This document shows positions 7,032 through 15,806 of a DNA stretch of 64,000 nucleotides, piece by piece (positions within the stretch are counted from its first letter, which is position 1; each line of letters opens with the position of its first letter). Position numbers and translations under genes: made by a program. Origin of the DNA: Streptomyces sp. NBC_01478 (lineage in GTDB: Bacteria; Actinomycetota; Actinomycetes; Streptomycetales; Streptomycetaceae); assembly GCF_036227225.1 (NCBI RefSeq), contig NZ_CP109444.1, positions 10,707,501 to 10,771,500 on the forward strand, written 5' to 3'. Under the pieces are notes generated by a model. The model saw nothing but the letters and a program-made list of their open reading frames with translations, searched no databases and was not told where the DNA came from.

Positions 7032-8663
7032 TCATGCCTCCTGAGCTGCGTACACTCCCACCCCTCCGACGTAAGTAAGCGCTACCCGTGTCGCCGCGAT
7101 CTCCTCCGGCGGAGCGGCGAACGGATCGCGGTCCAGGACCACCAGATCCGCCAACGCCCCCGCCGCGACGCGGCCGGTGTCGTCCAGGTGGTTCGCGTAC
7201 GCCGAACCCGCCGTGTACGCCGTGACCGCCTCCGCGAGCCCGAGCCGCTCGTCGGGCAGGAACACCGGTCCGGTGCCGCCCGGTTCGATCCGGTTGACCG
7301 CGACATGGATGCCGTGCAGCGGATCGGGACTGCTCACCGGCCAGTCGCTGCCCGCCGCGAGCGTGGCCCCGGACCGCAGCAGCGCCCCGAACGGGTACTG
7401 CCACAGGGCCCGTTCGGGTCCGAGGAACGGAATCGTCAGCTCGTCCATCTGCGGTTCGTGCGCCGCCCACAGCGGCTGGATGTTCGCGACCGCGCCGAGC
7501 CGCGCGAACCGCGCCACGTCGTCCGGGTGCACCACCTGAAGGTGTGCCAGATGCGGCCGGGTGTCACTGGGCCCGTTCGCCGCCCGCGCGGCCTCGATCG
7601 CGTCCAGCGCGTCCCGTACGGCCCGGTCGCCCAGCGCGTGGAAGTGGCACTGGAAGCCGAGCGCGTCCAACTCGGCGACGTACTTGGGCAGTTGGTCCGG
7701 GTCGATGAAGCTGGTGCCCCGATTGGCCGTGGCGCAGCCGCACTTGTCGAGGTACGGGTCCAGGAGGGCGGCGGTGCCGGTCTCGGCGACCCCGTCCAGC
7801 ATCAGCTTCACGCTGCCCGCGCTGAACCGGCCGTGGCTCAACGCGGCCCGCCGCTCCACGAGTTCGGGGATCTGCTCGGCGCCGCGCCCCCGGTCCCACC
7901 ACAGCGCCCCGACCGCGCGTGCGGTGAGCGAGCCGTCCCGGGCGGCGGCGAGATACACGTCCGACGGATCGTCCATCCCGAGGAACTCCCCGACGAGCGC
8001 GTCCTGCCAGGCCGTGATCCCGAGTCCGTGCAGATGCCGTTGGGCGTGCAGCAGCGCGGCGAGCCGGTCGGCGGGGGTGGCCTGCGGGGCGAGCCGTCCG
8101 ACCAACTGCATCGCGCCCTCCTGAAGCGTCCCGGCCGGCTCGCCCGACGCGTCCCGCTCGATCCGCCCGTCCACCGGATCGGGCGTCGCGCGCGTGATGC
8201 CCGCCAACTCCAGGGCCCGGCTGTTGACCCAGGCCCCGTGATGGTCCCGGTTGGGCAGATACACCGGCCGGTCCGGTACGGCCGAGTCCAGCAGCTCCTT
8301 CGTCGGCGTACCGCCCTCGAACGCCTCCATCGACCACCCGCCCCCGGTGATCCACTCCCGATCGGGATGCGCGTCCGCGTAGGCCCGCACGATGGCGATG
8401 GTGTCCTCCGCCGTCTTGGCCGTCGTCAGATCGCACTGGGTCAGCTCGAGCCCCGCCGGCACCGGATGCACATGCGCGTCCTGGAACCCGGGCAGCAGCA
8501 ACCGCCCCGCCAGATCGACGACTTGGGTGCGCGGCCCGGCGAGGTCGTGCACCTCGGCATGTCCTACGGCGGTGATCCGCTCGCCGGTGACGGCCACGGC
8601 GGTCGCGGTGCGGCCGTCGGGGGTGAGGACAGGGCCGTTGGTGAAGAGGAGGTCTGCGTGCAT
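7032..8663 (-). CDS. Amidohydrolase family protein (YtcJ-like)
   Basis: 543 residues. The N-terminal beta-domain leads into the metal-binding motif DAHVHP, with later His residues in CHFHALGDRAV and LQVVHPDD and the catalytic-type Asp in GSDWPVSSPDP, the pattern of the amidohydrolase_3 group (TIM barrel, metal-dependent hydrolysis of amide or related bonds). AAGGAAA precedes the ATG. It is 20 bases downstream of the permease gene on the same strand, so the pair probably imports and hydrolyses an amino-acid-like or amide compound. The exact substrate is not visible. Confidence 0.9.
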   Translation of the reverse strand: MHADLLFTNGPVLTPDGRTATAVAVTGERITAVGHAEVHDLAGPRTQVVDLAGRLLLPGFQDAHVHPVPAGLELTQCDLTTAKTAEDTIAIVRAYADAHPDREWITGGGWSMEAFEGGTPTKELLDSAVPDRPVYLPNRDHHGAWVNSRALELAGITRATPDPVDGRIERDASGEPAGTLQEGAMQLVGRLAPQATPADRLAALLHAQRHLHGLGITAWQDALVGEFLGMDDPSDVYLAAARDGSLTARAVGALWWDRGRGAEQIPELVERRAALSHGRFSAGSVKLMLDGVAETGTAALLDPYLDKCGCATANRGTSFIDPDQLPKYVAELDALGFQCHFHALGDRAVRDALDAIEAARAANGPSDTRPHLAHLQVVHPDDVARFARLGAVANIQPLWAAHEPQMDELTIPFLGPERALWQYPFGALLRSGATLAAGSDWPVSSPDPLHGIHVAVNRIEPGGTGPVFLPDERLGLAEAVTAYTAGSAYANHLDDTGRVAAGALADLVVLDRDPFAAPPEEIAATRVALTYVGGVGVYAAQEA

Positions 8664-8683
8664 GGTCCGTTTCCTTGTGGGGG

Positions 8684-10174
8684 TCAGCGAGAGGTCGCGA
8701 GCAGGTGCGGGGCGTCGGCGTCGGTGCCCTGCCCGGACTGGAAGTAGAGCGACTTGCGCCCCCATTTCGCCCAGGCGGCGGCCATGAAACCCGACGCGAT
8801 CATCGCCAGCGGGGTGAGCAGCAGGAACCAGCCGTTGTCCGCGCTGACTTCGAGGTGATCGGTGGACGTGTAGAAGGACCAGCAGAGGTAACCGCCCAGT
8901 CCCAGCAGGGAGACGGCGCTCAGCGTGGGCAGCACCACCGCGCGCACTCCCTGCCGCAGGTCCTCCCGGAGGAGGGAGCGGAAGCGTACGGCGGCGGCGA
9001 GGGCGGTCAGCGCGTAGGAGAGGGCGACGACGATGCCCACGGCGTTCACCGTCGCCATGATCATGTCGGCGAGGCGGGGTATCACCAGTGCCAGTGCGGC
9101 AACCGCCGTCGCCAGCGCGCCGATCAGCAGGGTGCCGAGGGCGGGAGTGCCGTAGCGGGAGCTGACCTTCGACCAGACCGGGCCGAGGGTGCGGTCGCGG
9201 CTCATCGCGAACATGCCGCGGGCGGTGGGGATCACGCCGGCCTGGAGCGAGGCGACCGCCGAGAACATCAGCGCGACCAGGGGCAGCGCGGCCAGCGGCT
9301 GGGAGGCGAGACGGTCGCCGAAGTACGCCAGACCCTGGGCGCCGTGGCCCGCCAACTCGCCCTCGGACAGCACCCGTTGGAAGGCGATCGAGCCGAGCAG
9401 GAACAGCCCCAGCATCGTCACGAGAGTGATGAGACCGGCCCGGGACGCGTCCCGCGGGTCGCGGACCTCCTCGTTCACGGTGAACGCGGCCTCGAATCCC
9501 CAGTAGCAGAACACCGACAGGAGCAGGCCCTGTGCGAGCGCCGACGCCGAGGGGATCGCGAACGGGTCGAACCAGCTCAGGCTGAAGGCGTGCGGGCCGG
9601 TGACGATGCCGTAGCCGCAGAAGCCGAGCAGGACGACGTACTCGAAGACCAGCAGTCCGGTCTGGAGGCGGGCGGCGGTGCGGACGCCGGTGACCGCGGT
9701 CAGGGTGACGGCGACCAGGACGACGATGCCGACCGCGGTGGTCTGGGCCGTAGAGCCGGGGTCGAGGGCGAGGCCGGCCAGCCGGTGCACTCCGGCCTCC
9801 CCGGCGAGCTGGATAATGGCCGAGCCGGTGACCGCCGTGGTGTACGCGAGGAACGCGATCGTCGCCACGATGTTCACCCAGCCGACCAGGAAGCCGAGCC
9901 ACGGAGTGAGTGAACGGCCCACCCACACATAGCCGTTGCCCGCGTTCGGCTCGACCTTGTTCAGCCGGGAGTAGGCGCCCGCGATGCCCAGGATCGGCAG
10001 GAACGCGAGCAGCATGATGGCCGGCAGATGCAGCCCGACCACCCCGGCGGTCACGCCCAGACCGATGCCGATGCTGGTGGTCGCGGCGGTGCTGGACGCG
10101 GCGATGGCGATGCCGTCCAGCAGACCGAGGGACTTGCGCAGTGCGGGCCCCGACGGGGGTGGCGTGTCGTTCAT
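8684..10174 (-). CDS. APC-family amino acid permease
   Basis: 496 residues with about 12 hydrophobic segments. The first helix carries the unwound Gly-rich stretch typical of APC transporters (DGIAIAASSTAATTSIGIGLG), and NEEVRDPRDASRAG matches the conserved loop after helix 6. It belongs in the cytoplasmic membrane and should exchange or import an amino acid or amine. The ATG at 10174 follows CGGAGAG; the longer open frame has no better start. It is first in an operon with the amidohydrolase and divergent from a TetR gene. Confidence 0.9.
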   Translation of the reverse strand: MNDTPPPSGPALRKSLGLLDGIAIAASSTAATTSIGIGLGVTAGVVGLHLPAIMLLAFLPILGIAGAYSRLNKVEPNAGNGYVWVGRSLTPWLGFLVGWVNIVATIAFLAYTTAVTGSAIIQLAGEAGVHRLAGLALDPGSTAQTTAVGIVVLVAVTLTAVTGVRTAARLQTGLLVFEYVVLLGFCGYGIVTGPHAFSLSWFDPFAIPSASALAQGLLLSVFCYWGFEAAFTVNEEVRDPRDASRAGLITLVTMLGLFLLGSIAFQRVLSEGELAGHGAQGLAYFGDRLASQPLAALPLVALMFSAVASLQAGVIPTARGMFAMSRDRTLGPVWSKVSSRYGTPALGTLLIGALATAVAALALVIPRLADMIMATVNAVGIVVALSYALTALAAAVRFRSLLREDLRQGVRAVVLPTLSAVSLLGLGGYLCWSFYTSTDHLEVSADNGWFLLLTPLAMIASGFMAAAWAKWGRKSLYFQSGQGTDADAPHLLATSR

Positions 10175-10232
10175 GGCGTGCTCTCCGCTCGCACCGGGGG
10201 GCCCGAACGGCCCCGGTGAACGCACATGAAAC

Positions 10233-10279
10233 TGCCCGCGCCCTTAACAGGTCAACGGTGTTGTCATAAGGTGCGGGCA
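10233..10279. promoter_or_regulatory. 47-bp imperfect palindrome between permease and TetR genes
   Basis: Arms TGCCCGCGCCCTTA (10233-10246) and TAAGGTGCGGGCA (10267-10279) pair with one base bulged and one mismatch. The centre contains CAACGGTGTTG. It sits midway in the divergent intergenic region, where the TetR protein could control both directions. Confidence 0.5.
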
Positions 10280-10309
10280 CCCGGACCCGAGCAGCGAGGA
10301 GGTCGTCGT

Positions 10310-11053
10310 ATGAGCGAGCGTGTCGTCCCGGCCGCCGATCGGCGACGCAGACGCCCCACCAAACAGGGCGTCGTCCTGTCCGAGGAACTGATCGTCGGGA
10401 CCGCCCTCAGACTGATCGAGGAGCACGGCGCCGACGCGCTCTCCGTGCGCCGCCTCGGCCGCGCCCTCGGCGCCGACCCCAGCTCCCTGTACCGCTATTT
10501 CCGGCACACCGACGACCTGATGCTGGCCGTCGCCGACGAACTGATCGGCCGGACGCTGCGCACCTGGCGCCCCAGCGGCGACTGGCGCGCCGACCTGCGG
10601 GACCTGGGCCTGCGCATGCACGCGGGCGCGCTCGCGCATCCGAGGGCGGCGGTGCTCAGCGCGTACCGGGTGACCGGGCGGGTGTACGAGATCCAGGCCG
10701 TGGAGGCGATCCTCGGGGTGCTGCGCGGGGCGGGGTTCCCCGACGTCGACGCGGTGCGGATCTACCACGCCTACGTCGACCAGGCCCTCGCCTTCGGCGC
10801 CCTCGACTCGGCGAACACGGCGCTGCCGAAGCCCGCCCGCGAGGCCGAGGCGGCCGTATGGGAGGCGACGTACGCGCGACTGCCCGCCGACGCGTACCCG
10901 CACATCGCGGCGACGGCCCGCCATCTCGTGGCCACCATGCGGCACAGTTCGTACCCGGCCGCCCTGGATCTGCTGCTGAGCGCGGCGGCGGCGCGCCTCG
11001 CCGAGATCCAGGCCCCGTCTACGAGGAGCGCGGGGCGAAGGCCGTCGTCGTGA
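10310..11053 (+). CDS. TetR-family transcriptional regulator
   Basis: 247 residues. A basic N-terminus (DRRRRRPTKQG) precedes the helix-turn-helix (LIEEHGADALSVRRLGRALGADPSSLYRYFRHTDDL), and the rest is a large helical ligand domain. GAGGAGG lies 7 bases before the ATG at 10310. It is divergent from the permease/amidohydrolase operon and most likely represses it, with an amino acid or amide derivative as inducer. Its last 35 bases overlap the convergent FG-GAP gene. Confidence 0.9.
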   Translation: MSERVVPAADRRRRRPTKQGVVLSEELIVGTALRLIEEHGADALSVRRLGRALGADPSSLYRYFRHTDDLMLAVADELIGRTLRTWRPSGDWRADLRDLGLRMHAGALAHPRAAVLSAYRVTGRVYEIQAVEAILGVLRGAGFPDVDAVRIYHAYVDQALAFGALDSANTALPKPAREAEAAVWEATYARLPADAYPHIAATARHLVATMRHSSYPAALDLLLSAAAARLAEIQAPSTRSAGRRPSS

Positions 11054-12473
11054 AGGTCGCCCTGTTCGCGTTCGTCGTGCCGTCGGTGATCCACCAGCGC
11101 GTGGGGCGCTCACCGTAGACGCCGAACCTGGTGTCCGCGCCCCAGTTCAGGACCAGCTCGTCCTTGCCGTCACCGTCGAAGTCGGCGGCACCCGCGGGCC
11201 TGGCGTGCCGCCATTTCGCGGGGATCTGCTTGCCGTCCTCCGTGGCCGGCCCGTCGCGCAGGACGCTGGTCCGCCGGGTGCCGTCGAGGAGTGTCGCGCC
11301 CTCGTACGTGGCGACGAGGATGCCGTCACGGCCGTCGCCGTCCGGGTCCGCGGCGACATAGCCGCCGGGTCCGTAGCCGGTGCGCGCGGGCTTCGGTGCC
11401 CCGGGGAGCCGGTACGTCACCGGTGCGCCGCCGGAGCCGGGATACACCGCGAGCGAGCCGTCGACCTCGGCCGGCTCGGTCCCGAAGCCGGGCTCGTCGT
11501 TACGGCTGCCGTCGTCGCCGACCGCCACATCGCGCTGCCCGTCGCCGTCGAAGTCGCCGAACGCGTGCGCGTTCCCGTTCCTCAACTGCCGTGCGGTGGC
11601 GGACAGTTGAACGCCCTTGCGGGCGGTGTAGAGCGTGTTGCCGGACTGCTCGCCGTCGCTCACCGCGTGCACCAGGAGCGAGGTCGCGCGAGGCGTGCCG
11701 GACGGGGCGACGGCGTCGGCGACGAGTTCGCCGTCCGCCCAGGGGAGGCTCGTGTCGGTGCGGGCGGGGGCGCCCGAGCGCGTGAACGGGCCGTACATCA
11801 CCACGAGGGACGAGCGGTTGTACGCGAACCCGGCGAGGTCGTGGTGCCCGTCGCCGTCGAAGTCGCCGCGCACCACGGACGTGACGCCCAACTTCGTTAC
11901 GCTCTGCGGCAGTTGGACGGGCGTGGCGGTCTTCGAGGCCGGTCCGCCGGGGCCGCCCCACGAGATGTACGGGACGGTGCGTGCGGCGAAGACGTTGTTG
12001 TCCGACGCCATCGGGCCCCGGACGGTGGTGACGAAGTCCGGGAAACCGTCGCCGTCCAGGTCGGCGGTGGTGACGTCGGCGGCGGCCACCGAGTCCTTCG
12101 GCGCCAGCAGTTGGCGGCCGGGTGCGGGCAGGCCCAGACCGGTGCGGCCGTAGACCCCGCGCGTCGACGGGTCGAGGCCCCTGGCCGATCCGTAGACCAC
12201 ACCGACCCGTTCGTCGGGGGCGCCCTCGCCGCCGCCGACGACGATCGGCACCACGAGGTCGCGGTGCCCGTCGCCGTTGAGGTCGTCGGGGTCCTTGGAA
12301 CCCTTGCCCGGAGCGGGAGTTCGGCTCGTGGTGCCCGTGGCCGGTGCTCCCGAGGAGGATGACGACCCGTCGTCGGTGGCGGTTCCGCTTCCGCCGCCGC
12401 ATCCGCTGAGCGGAGCGAGCGCGGTGCAGAGGGCGAGGGTCACTACGGCGATACGAGGCTTCACCCGTCCCAC
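11019..12473 (-). CDS. FG-GAP/VCBS-repeat lipoprotein
   Basis: 484 residues. A signal peptide ends in a lipobox (LSGC), followed by a Ser/Thr/Gly-rich linker. Six calcium-binding-type repeats can be counted: DLNGDGHRDL, DLDGDGFPDF, DFDGDGHHDL, DFDGDGQRDV, DPDGDGRDG and DFDGDGKDEL. This spacing is that of an integrin-like beta-propeller, displayed on the outer face of the membrane. GTG at 12473 was chosen because GGGGGA lies 7 bases upstream; GTG at 12464 is the alternative. The function (adhesion or ligand binding) is unknown. Confidence 0.88.
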   Translation of the reverse strand: MGRVKPRIAVVTLALCTALAPLSGCGGGSGTATDDGSSSSSGAPATGTTSRTPAPGKGSKDPDDLNGDGHRDLVVPIVVGGGEGAPDERVGVVYGSARGLDPSTRGVYGRTGLGLPAPGRQLLAPKDSVAAADVTTADLDGDGFPDFVTTVRGPMASDNNVFAARTVPYISWGGPGGPASKTATPVQLPQSVTKLGVTSVVRGDFDGDGHHDLAGFAYNRSSLVVMYGPFTRSGAPARTDTSLPWADGELVADAVAPSGTPRATSLLVHAVSDGEQSGNTLYTARKGVQLSATARQLRNGNAHAFGDFDGDGQRDVAVGDDGSRNDEPGFGTEPAEVDGSLAVYPGSGGAPVTYRLPGAPKPARTGYGPGGYVAADPDGDGRDGILVATYEGATLLDGTRRTSVLRDGPATEDGKQIPAKWRHARPAGAADFDGDGKDELVLNWGADTRFGVYGERPTRWWITDGTTNANRATFTTTAFAPRSS

Positions 12474-12633
12474 TCTTACATCCCCCGTCACACCCGAACC
12501 AGGAGAGCCGCGCGGTTGTTGCACGTTCGTTGGTCGACAGCGGTCGTCGGCATCAACTGGCCGAACCTGGATACCCGTTGGGTGCGTGACAACCGGAATT
12601 CGACCCTTGCGCGCCTGGATCTTCGGAGGACAC

Positions 12634-13026
12634 ATGGCACTCGTGACCGCAGGCTTCGTGGTGCTCGACGCGGTCGAGCCGGAAAAGCTCGCCGTGTTCT
12701 ACACGGAGCTGCTGGACGCCGAGCAGACCGACATCTCGCTCGACCACGTGGAGATCAGGGGCGCCGAAGGGACCCGGCTCGCGTTCCGCCGGGACGTCAG
12801 CGCCACACCGGCGAGCTGGCCCCGCGCCGAGAACAACCAACAGGTCCACCTGGACTTCCTGGTGGAGGACCTGGACGAGGCCGAGCGCCGGATCATCGGA
12901 CTCGGCGGACGTCCGCTGGAGACCAAGGACATGCCGGGGCCGTACCAGGAGCGCGTGTACGCGGACCCGGCCGGCCACTCCTTCACCATCCGCCCGGTGC
13001 CGCCCACGGCCACCGATCAGGGCTGA
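12634..13026 (+). CDS. VOC/glyoxalase-fold protein
   Basis: 130 residues with the two beta-alpha-beta-beta-beta units of the vicinal oxygen chelate fold: AGFVVLDAVEPEKLAVFYTEL in the first half and VHLDFLVEDLDEAERRI followed by GPYQERVYADPAGHSFTI in the second. His and Glu residues at the expected strand positions may bind a metal. GGAGGA precedes the ATG. It stands alone, convergent with the DUF4235 gene. The substrate is unknown; glyoxalase, dioxygenase or resistance-protein roles all occur in the family. Confidence 0.85.
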   Translation: MALVTAGFVVLDAVEPEKLAVFYTELLDAEQTDISLDHVEIRGAEGTRLAFRRDVSATPASWPRAENNQQVHLDFLVEDLDEAERRIIGLGGRPLETKDMPGPYQERVYADPAGHSFTIRPVPPTATDQG

Positions 13027-13090
13027 GGAAGTCCACCCCTGGCCGGCGGGCCCGACCGGTCCACTCTCGGCGGCCCTGGCCCCAACCGGC

Positions 13091-13393
13091 CTACTCCCGG
13101 CCGCCCTTGTCCTTCACCGGCCAGATCCCGGTCGAGTGCTCGATGGCCTTCGCGCCGGTGCGGTCCGCCGCGCTGCGCGCCACCGCGAAGAGGGCGCCCT
13201 GAAGGGCGGCGGCGAACAGGATCTCGGCCCAGCCGCGGTCCCGGTCCAGCGGGTCGGGTGCGTTGTCCTCGTGCCGTACCGCCTTCCACGCGGCGCGGAA
13301 GGCACGGCCGGCGAGGGCGCCGCTCACCAGGCCCAGGACGAGGCCGACGGGCTGGTAGACGAGGGGGAGCTTCTTCTTCTTGATCTTGGCCAC
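13091..13393 (-). CDS. DUF4235 small membrane protein
   Basis: 100 residues. A Lys-rich start (AKIKKKKLPLVYQPVGLVLGLVSGALAGRAFRAAWK) carries one hydrophobic helix, and a second follows (AEILFAAALQGALFAVARSAADR). This is the DUF4235 pattern, common and small in actinobacteria, with no known function. The GTG start at 13393 has AAGGAGA at good spacing. It is divergent from the cation efflux gene. Confidence 0.85.
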   Translation of the reverse strand: MAKIKKKKLPLVYQPVGLVLGLVSGALAGRAFRAAWKAVRHEDNAPDPLDRDRGWAEILFAAALQGALFAVARSAADRTGAKAIEHSTGIWPVKDKGGRE

Positions 13394-13498
13394 GGGTGTC
13401 TCCTTCTGCGGACGAGCGGGTCGGCACCCCGACGGTGTCACCGAAACCGGAGCTTCGGTAGAGGGTGTGAGCAGCACCTTCAGGGGCAGTCGGCGTAG

Positions 13499-14494
13499 AT
13501 GAGCGACACACCTGCCGACCCCGCGCCCGACGGTGACACGGACGGCGCCACGGACCGCAAGACCCGGGTCACCGTCCTCGTCGCACTCGCCGCCAATCTG
13601 GTCATCGCGGCCGCCAAGGCCGTCGGCGGTCTGGTCGCCGGGTCGCCCGCGCTGCTCTCGGAGGCCGCGCACTCGGTGGCCGACAGCCTCAACGAGGTCT
13701 TCCTCCTCGCCGCCCTGCGCCGCAGCCGCCGCCCCGCCGACGAGCGGCACCCCTTCGGCTACGGCAAGGAGCGCTTCTTCTGGTCGCTGCTCGCCGCCGT
13801 GGGGATCTTCGTGATGGGCGCCTGCTTCTCCGTGTTCCAGGGGATCGAGGCGCTGCGCAACGGCGCCGAGGAGACGTCCGCCGGCTATGTGGTGGGCTTG
13901 ATCGTGCTAGCCGTCGCCCTGGTCGTGGAGGGAATCTCCCTGCTGCGGGCCCTGCACCAGGTGCGTGCCCAGGGCGGCGGCATGGACGCCCTGCGCGACC
14001 CCGCGCTGCGGACCGTCGTCGCCGAGGACGGCACGGCCGTGCTAGGCGTGACCCTCGCCATGATCGGCATGGCGCTGCACATGATCACCGGGCAGGTGGT
14101 GTGGGAGGCGTCCGCCTCGATCGCGATCGGAGTGCTCCTCGGTTACGTCGCCTACCGCCTGGGCCGCGACGCCCGCGACCAGCTCATCGGCGAGGCCGTC
14201 GATCCCGAACTGGGCGACAAAATCCGCGAGTTGCTGGCTGCCGAGCCCGAGATCGACAGTGTGGAAGCGCTGTTCACCATGCGGATGGGGCTCGACTCGA
14301 CGATGGTCGCCGCCCGGATCGACCTCGTTCCCGGCATGGACAGCGAGCGGGTCGAGGAGGTCTCCATGCGGATCAAGGAGTCCCTGGGCCGTGCGGTGTC
14401 CGAGACCGGTGAGATCTTCCTGGACATCACCGACCGGCCGGTGGCCCGGGCAGCGGAAAGCCCCGCCGCGACGGGGGAGCGCGGCGGGGCCTGA
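13499..14494 (+). CDS. Cation diffusion facilitator (CDF) transporter
   Basis: 331 residues with six hydrophobic segments and a cytoplasmic C-terminal domain. The helix-2 metal site HSVAD (His58, Asp62) and the ED pair at 176-177 in helix 5 (VVAEDGTAVLGV) fit the actinobacterial branch of CDF proteins, which export divalent metals against protons. RHPFGYGKERFFW is a conserved family loop. The last codons form a strong GC hairpin (14460-14490). No metal-responsive regulator is adjacent, and the metal cannot be told from the sequence. Confidence 0.9.
   Translation: MSDTPADPAPDGDTDGATDRKTRVTVLVALAANLVIAAAKAVGGLVAGSPALLSEAAHSVADSLNEVFLLAALRRSRRPADERHPFGYGKERFFWSLLAAVGIFVMGACFSVFQGIEALRNGAEETSAGYVVGLIVLAVALVVEGISLLRALHQVRAQGGGMDALRDPALRTVVAEDGTAVLGVTLAMIGMALHMITGQVVWEASASIAIGVLLGYVAYRLGRDARDQLIGEAVDPELGDKIRELLAAEPEIDSVEALFTMRMGLDSTMVAARIDLVPGMDSERVEEVSMRIKESLGRAVSETGEIFLDITDRPVARAAESPAATGERGGA
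14460..14490 (+). terminator. GC hairpin overlapping the 3' end of the CDF gene
   Basis: A perfect 11-bp stem (GCCCCGCCGCG / CGCGGCGGGGC) with a 9-base loop lies just before the stop codon at 14492-14494, so the coding end doubles as hairpin sequence. There is no U-run, as usual in Streptomyces. A second, weaker hairpin follows near 14525-14557 between the convergent genes. Confidence 0.6.
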
Positions 14495-14573
14495 ACGTCG
14501 GCTGCCCGACGCCCGCCGGTTCATGCGCCCCGGAACCGGAAAAATTCTCCGGGGCACAACCGGCCTTCGGGAC

Positions 14574-15023
14574 TCAGCTTCCGTCGGCCGGTTCGAGGAC
14601 GAACACGGGGATCTGCCGGTCCGTCTTCGTCTGGTACTCGGCGTACGGGGGGTACGCGGCGACCGCCCGCTCCCACCACTCGGCCTTCTCGTCGCCGGTG
14701 ACCTCGCGGGCCGTCAGGTCCCACTTCTGCGGTCCGTCCTGCAGCTCGACACGCGGATCGGCCTGGACGTTGAAGTACCAGACCGGGTGCTCGGGGGCGC
14801 CGCCCTTCGAGGCGACCACGGCATAGGTCCCGTCGTGCTCGACCCGCATCAGCGGGGTCTTGCGGATCTTCCCGCTCTTGGCGCCCACCGTCGTCAGCAG
14901 GATCACGGGCAGACCCGTGTCCATCAACGTCGTCCCCTTGGTGCCGCCGGAGCCCTCGTACAGCTCGACCTGGTCGCGCACCCACTGCGACGGGCTGGGT
15001 TCGTACTCGCCCTCAAGAGGCAT
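14574..15023 (-). CDS. F420/deazaflavin-dependent nitroreductase-family oxidoreductase
   Basis: 149 residues. The family pattern of the Ddn-like split-barrel oxidoreductases is evident: [34 protein letters not shown], then [18 protein letters not shown] and a C-terminal [16 protein letters not shown]. Such proteins bind F420 or related cofactors and reduce nitro-compounds, enones or quinones. ATG at 15023 was preferred over an upstream start because the family begins with short N-termini; the ribosome site is weak. It is convergent with the CDF gene. Confidence 0.85.
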   Translation of the reverse strand: MPLEGEYEPSPSQWVRDQVELYEGSGGTKGTTLMDTGLPVILLTTVGAKSGKIRKTPLMRVEHDGTYAVVASKGGAPEHPVWYFNVQADPRVELQDGPQKWDLTAREVTGDEKAEWWERAVAAYPPYAEYQTKTDRQIPVFVLEPADGS

Positions 15024-15220
15024 GGCATTCGTCCCATCTCGCGTTCTACGGCTGTCTCGCACCGAGATTCAACACCAGCCGGTGCGTGATTCATCCATAC
15101 CGCGACTCTCTTCGGCCACGTCCCTTCGACCGGGTGATGACCTCGGAGGTAATCGCACCGGAACGGCCCCTGCGGCACAGTCGGGACCGCGCACGACCAC
15201 CGGCCGAGAAGGGACACCCC

Positions 15221-15664
15221 ATGTCCGCGACACCAACCACCCGCACCGTCGTGGAGGACCTGCTGCACCGGATCGGCCACGCCGAACCCGAGCGCGTCGC
15301 GGAGCTTTACGCCGAGCACGCCGACTGGAAGCTGAACTGGCCCGAGGACGAGCACGGCCGCGCCGCCACCCCGTGGATCCGGCACCGCGCCACCCGCGCC
15401 GACGCGGCCGACCACTTCCGGGACCTCGCCGCCCACCATGTGCCGGGACGGGTGGGCACGGAGATCGAGCGCATCCTGGTCGACGGCGCCGACGCGGTGG
15501 TGCTCGGCGAGATCCGGCTGACCGCGAGGTCCACCGGGCGGCCCTATCGGGCCAGATTCGCCCTCCATCTCACCGTCCGGGACGGACTGATCGTCCGGCA
15601 CCACGTGTACGAGGACAGCTTCGCCGTGGCCCGGGCCTTCGCGACCGGAGCGGGCGCGCGCTGA
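15221..15664 (+). CDS. SnoaL/NTF2-fold protein
   Basis: 147 residues with the cone-shaped alpha+beta pattern of SnoaL-like proteins: a helical start (VEDLLHRIGHAEPERVAELYAEHADWKLNWP), later strands and the end DGLIVRHHVYEDSFAVARAF. Members are ester-type cyclases, isomerases or orphan small-molecule binders. GAGAAGGGA precedes the ATG. It sits alone upstream of the P450 gene with a large inverted repeat between them. No substrate can be assigned. Confidence 0.8.
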   Translation: MSATPTTRTVVEDLLHRIGHAEPERVAELYAEHADWKLNWPEDEHGRAATPWIRHRATRADAADHFRDLAAHHVPGRVGTEIERILVDGADAVVLGEIRLTARSTGRPYRARFALHLTVRDGLIVRHHVYEDSFAVARAFATGAGAR

Positions 15665-15694
15665 TCTTGGGACCGGGCGAAGCGGACGGACAGG

Positions 15695-15730
15695 TTCGGC
15701 CAGATTGCAGGCACCACCGATCTGGCCGAA
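15695..15730 (+). promoter_or_regulatory. Perfect 11-bp inverted repeat upstream of P450/ferredoxin
   Basis: TTCGGCCAGAT (15695-15705) and ATCTGGCCGAA (15720-15730) match perfectly across a 14-base spacer. It lies 76 bases before the P450 start. It could be a regulator site or, less likely because there is no U-run, the terminator of the SnoaL gene. Confidence 0.5.
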
Positions 15731-15806
15731 CATCAGGTGGCCCTATAGGTGCCTCGGGCATCTAATGAAGATCGGCAAGACGCACTCATCGTCTGCGAGG
15801 TCTTCC

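Noticed and set aside
7032..10280. A 1082-residue open frame covering amidohydrolase and permease
   Set aside because: Only its last 543 residues are the amidohydrolase; the first half is an out-of-frame shadow of the permease at 8684-10174.
15695..15730. Terminator of the SnoaL gene
   Set aside because: The spacer of 14 bases and absence of a U-run fit a regulator site better, though a terminator role cannot be excluded.
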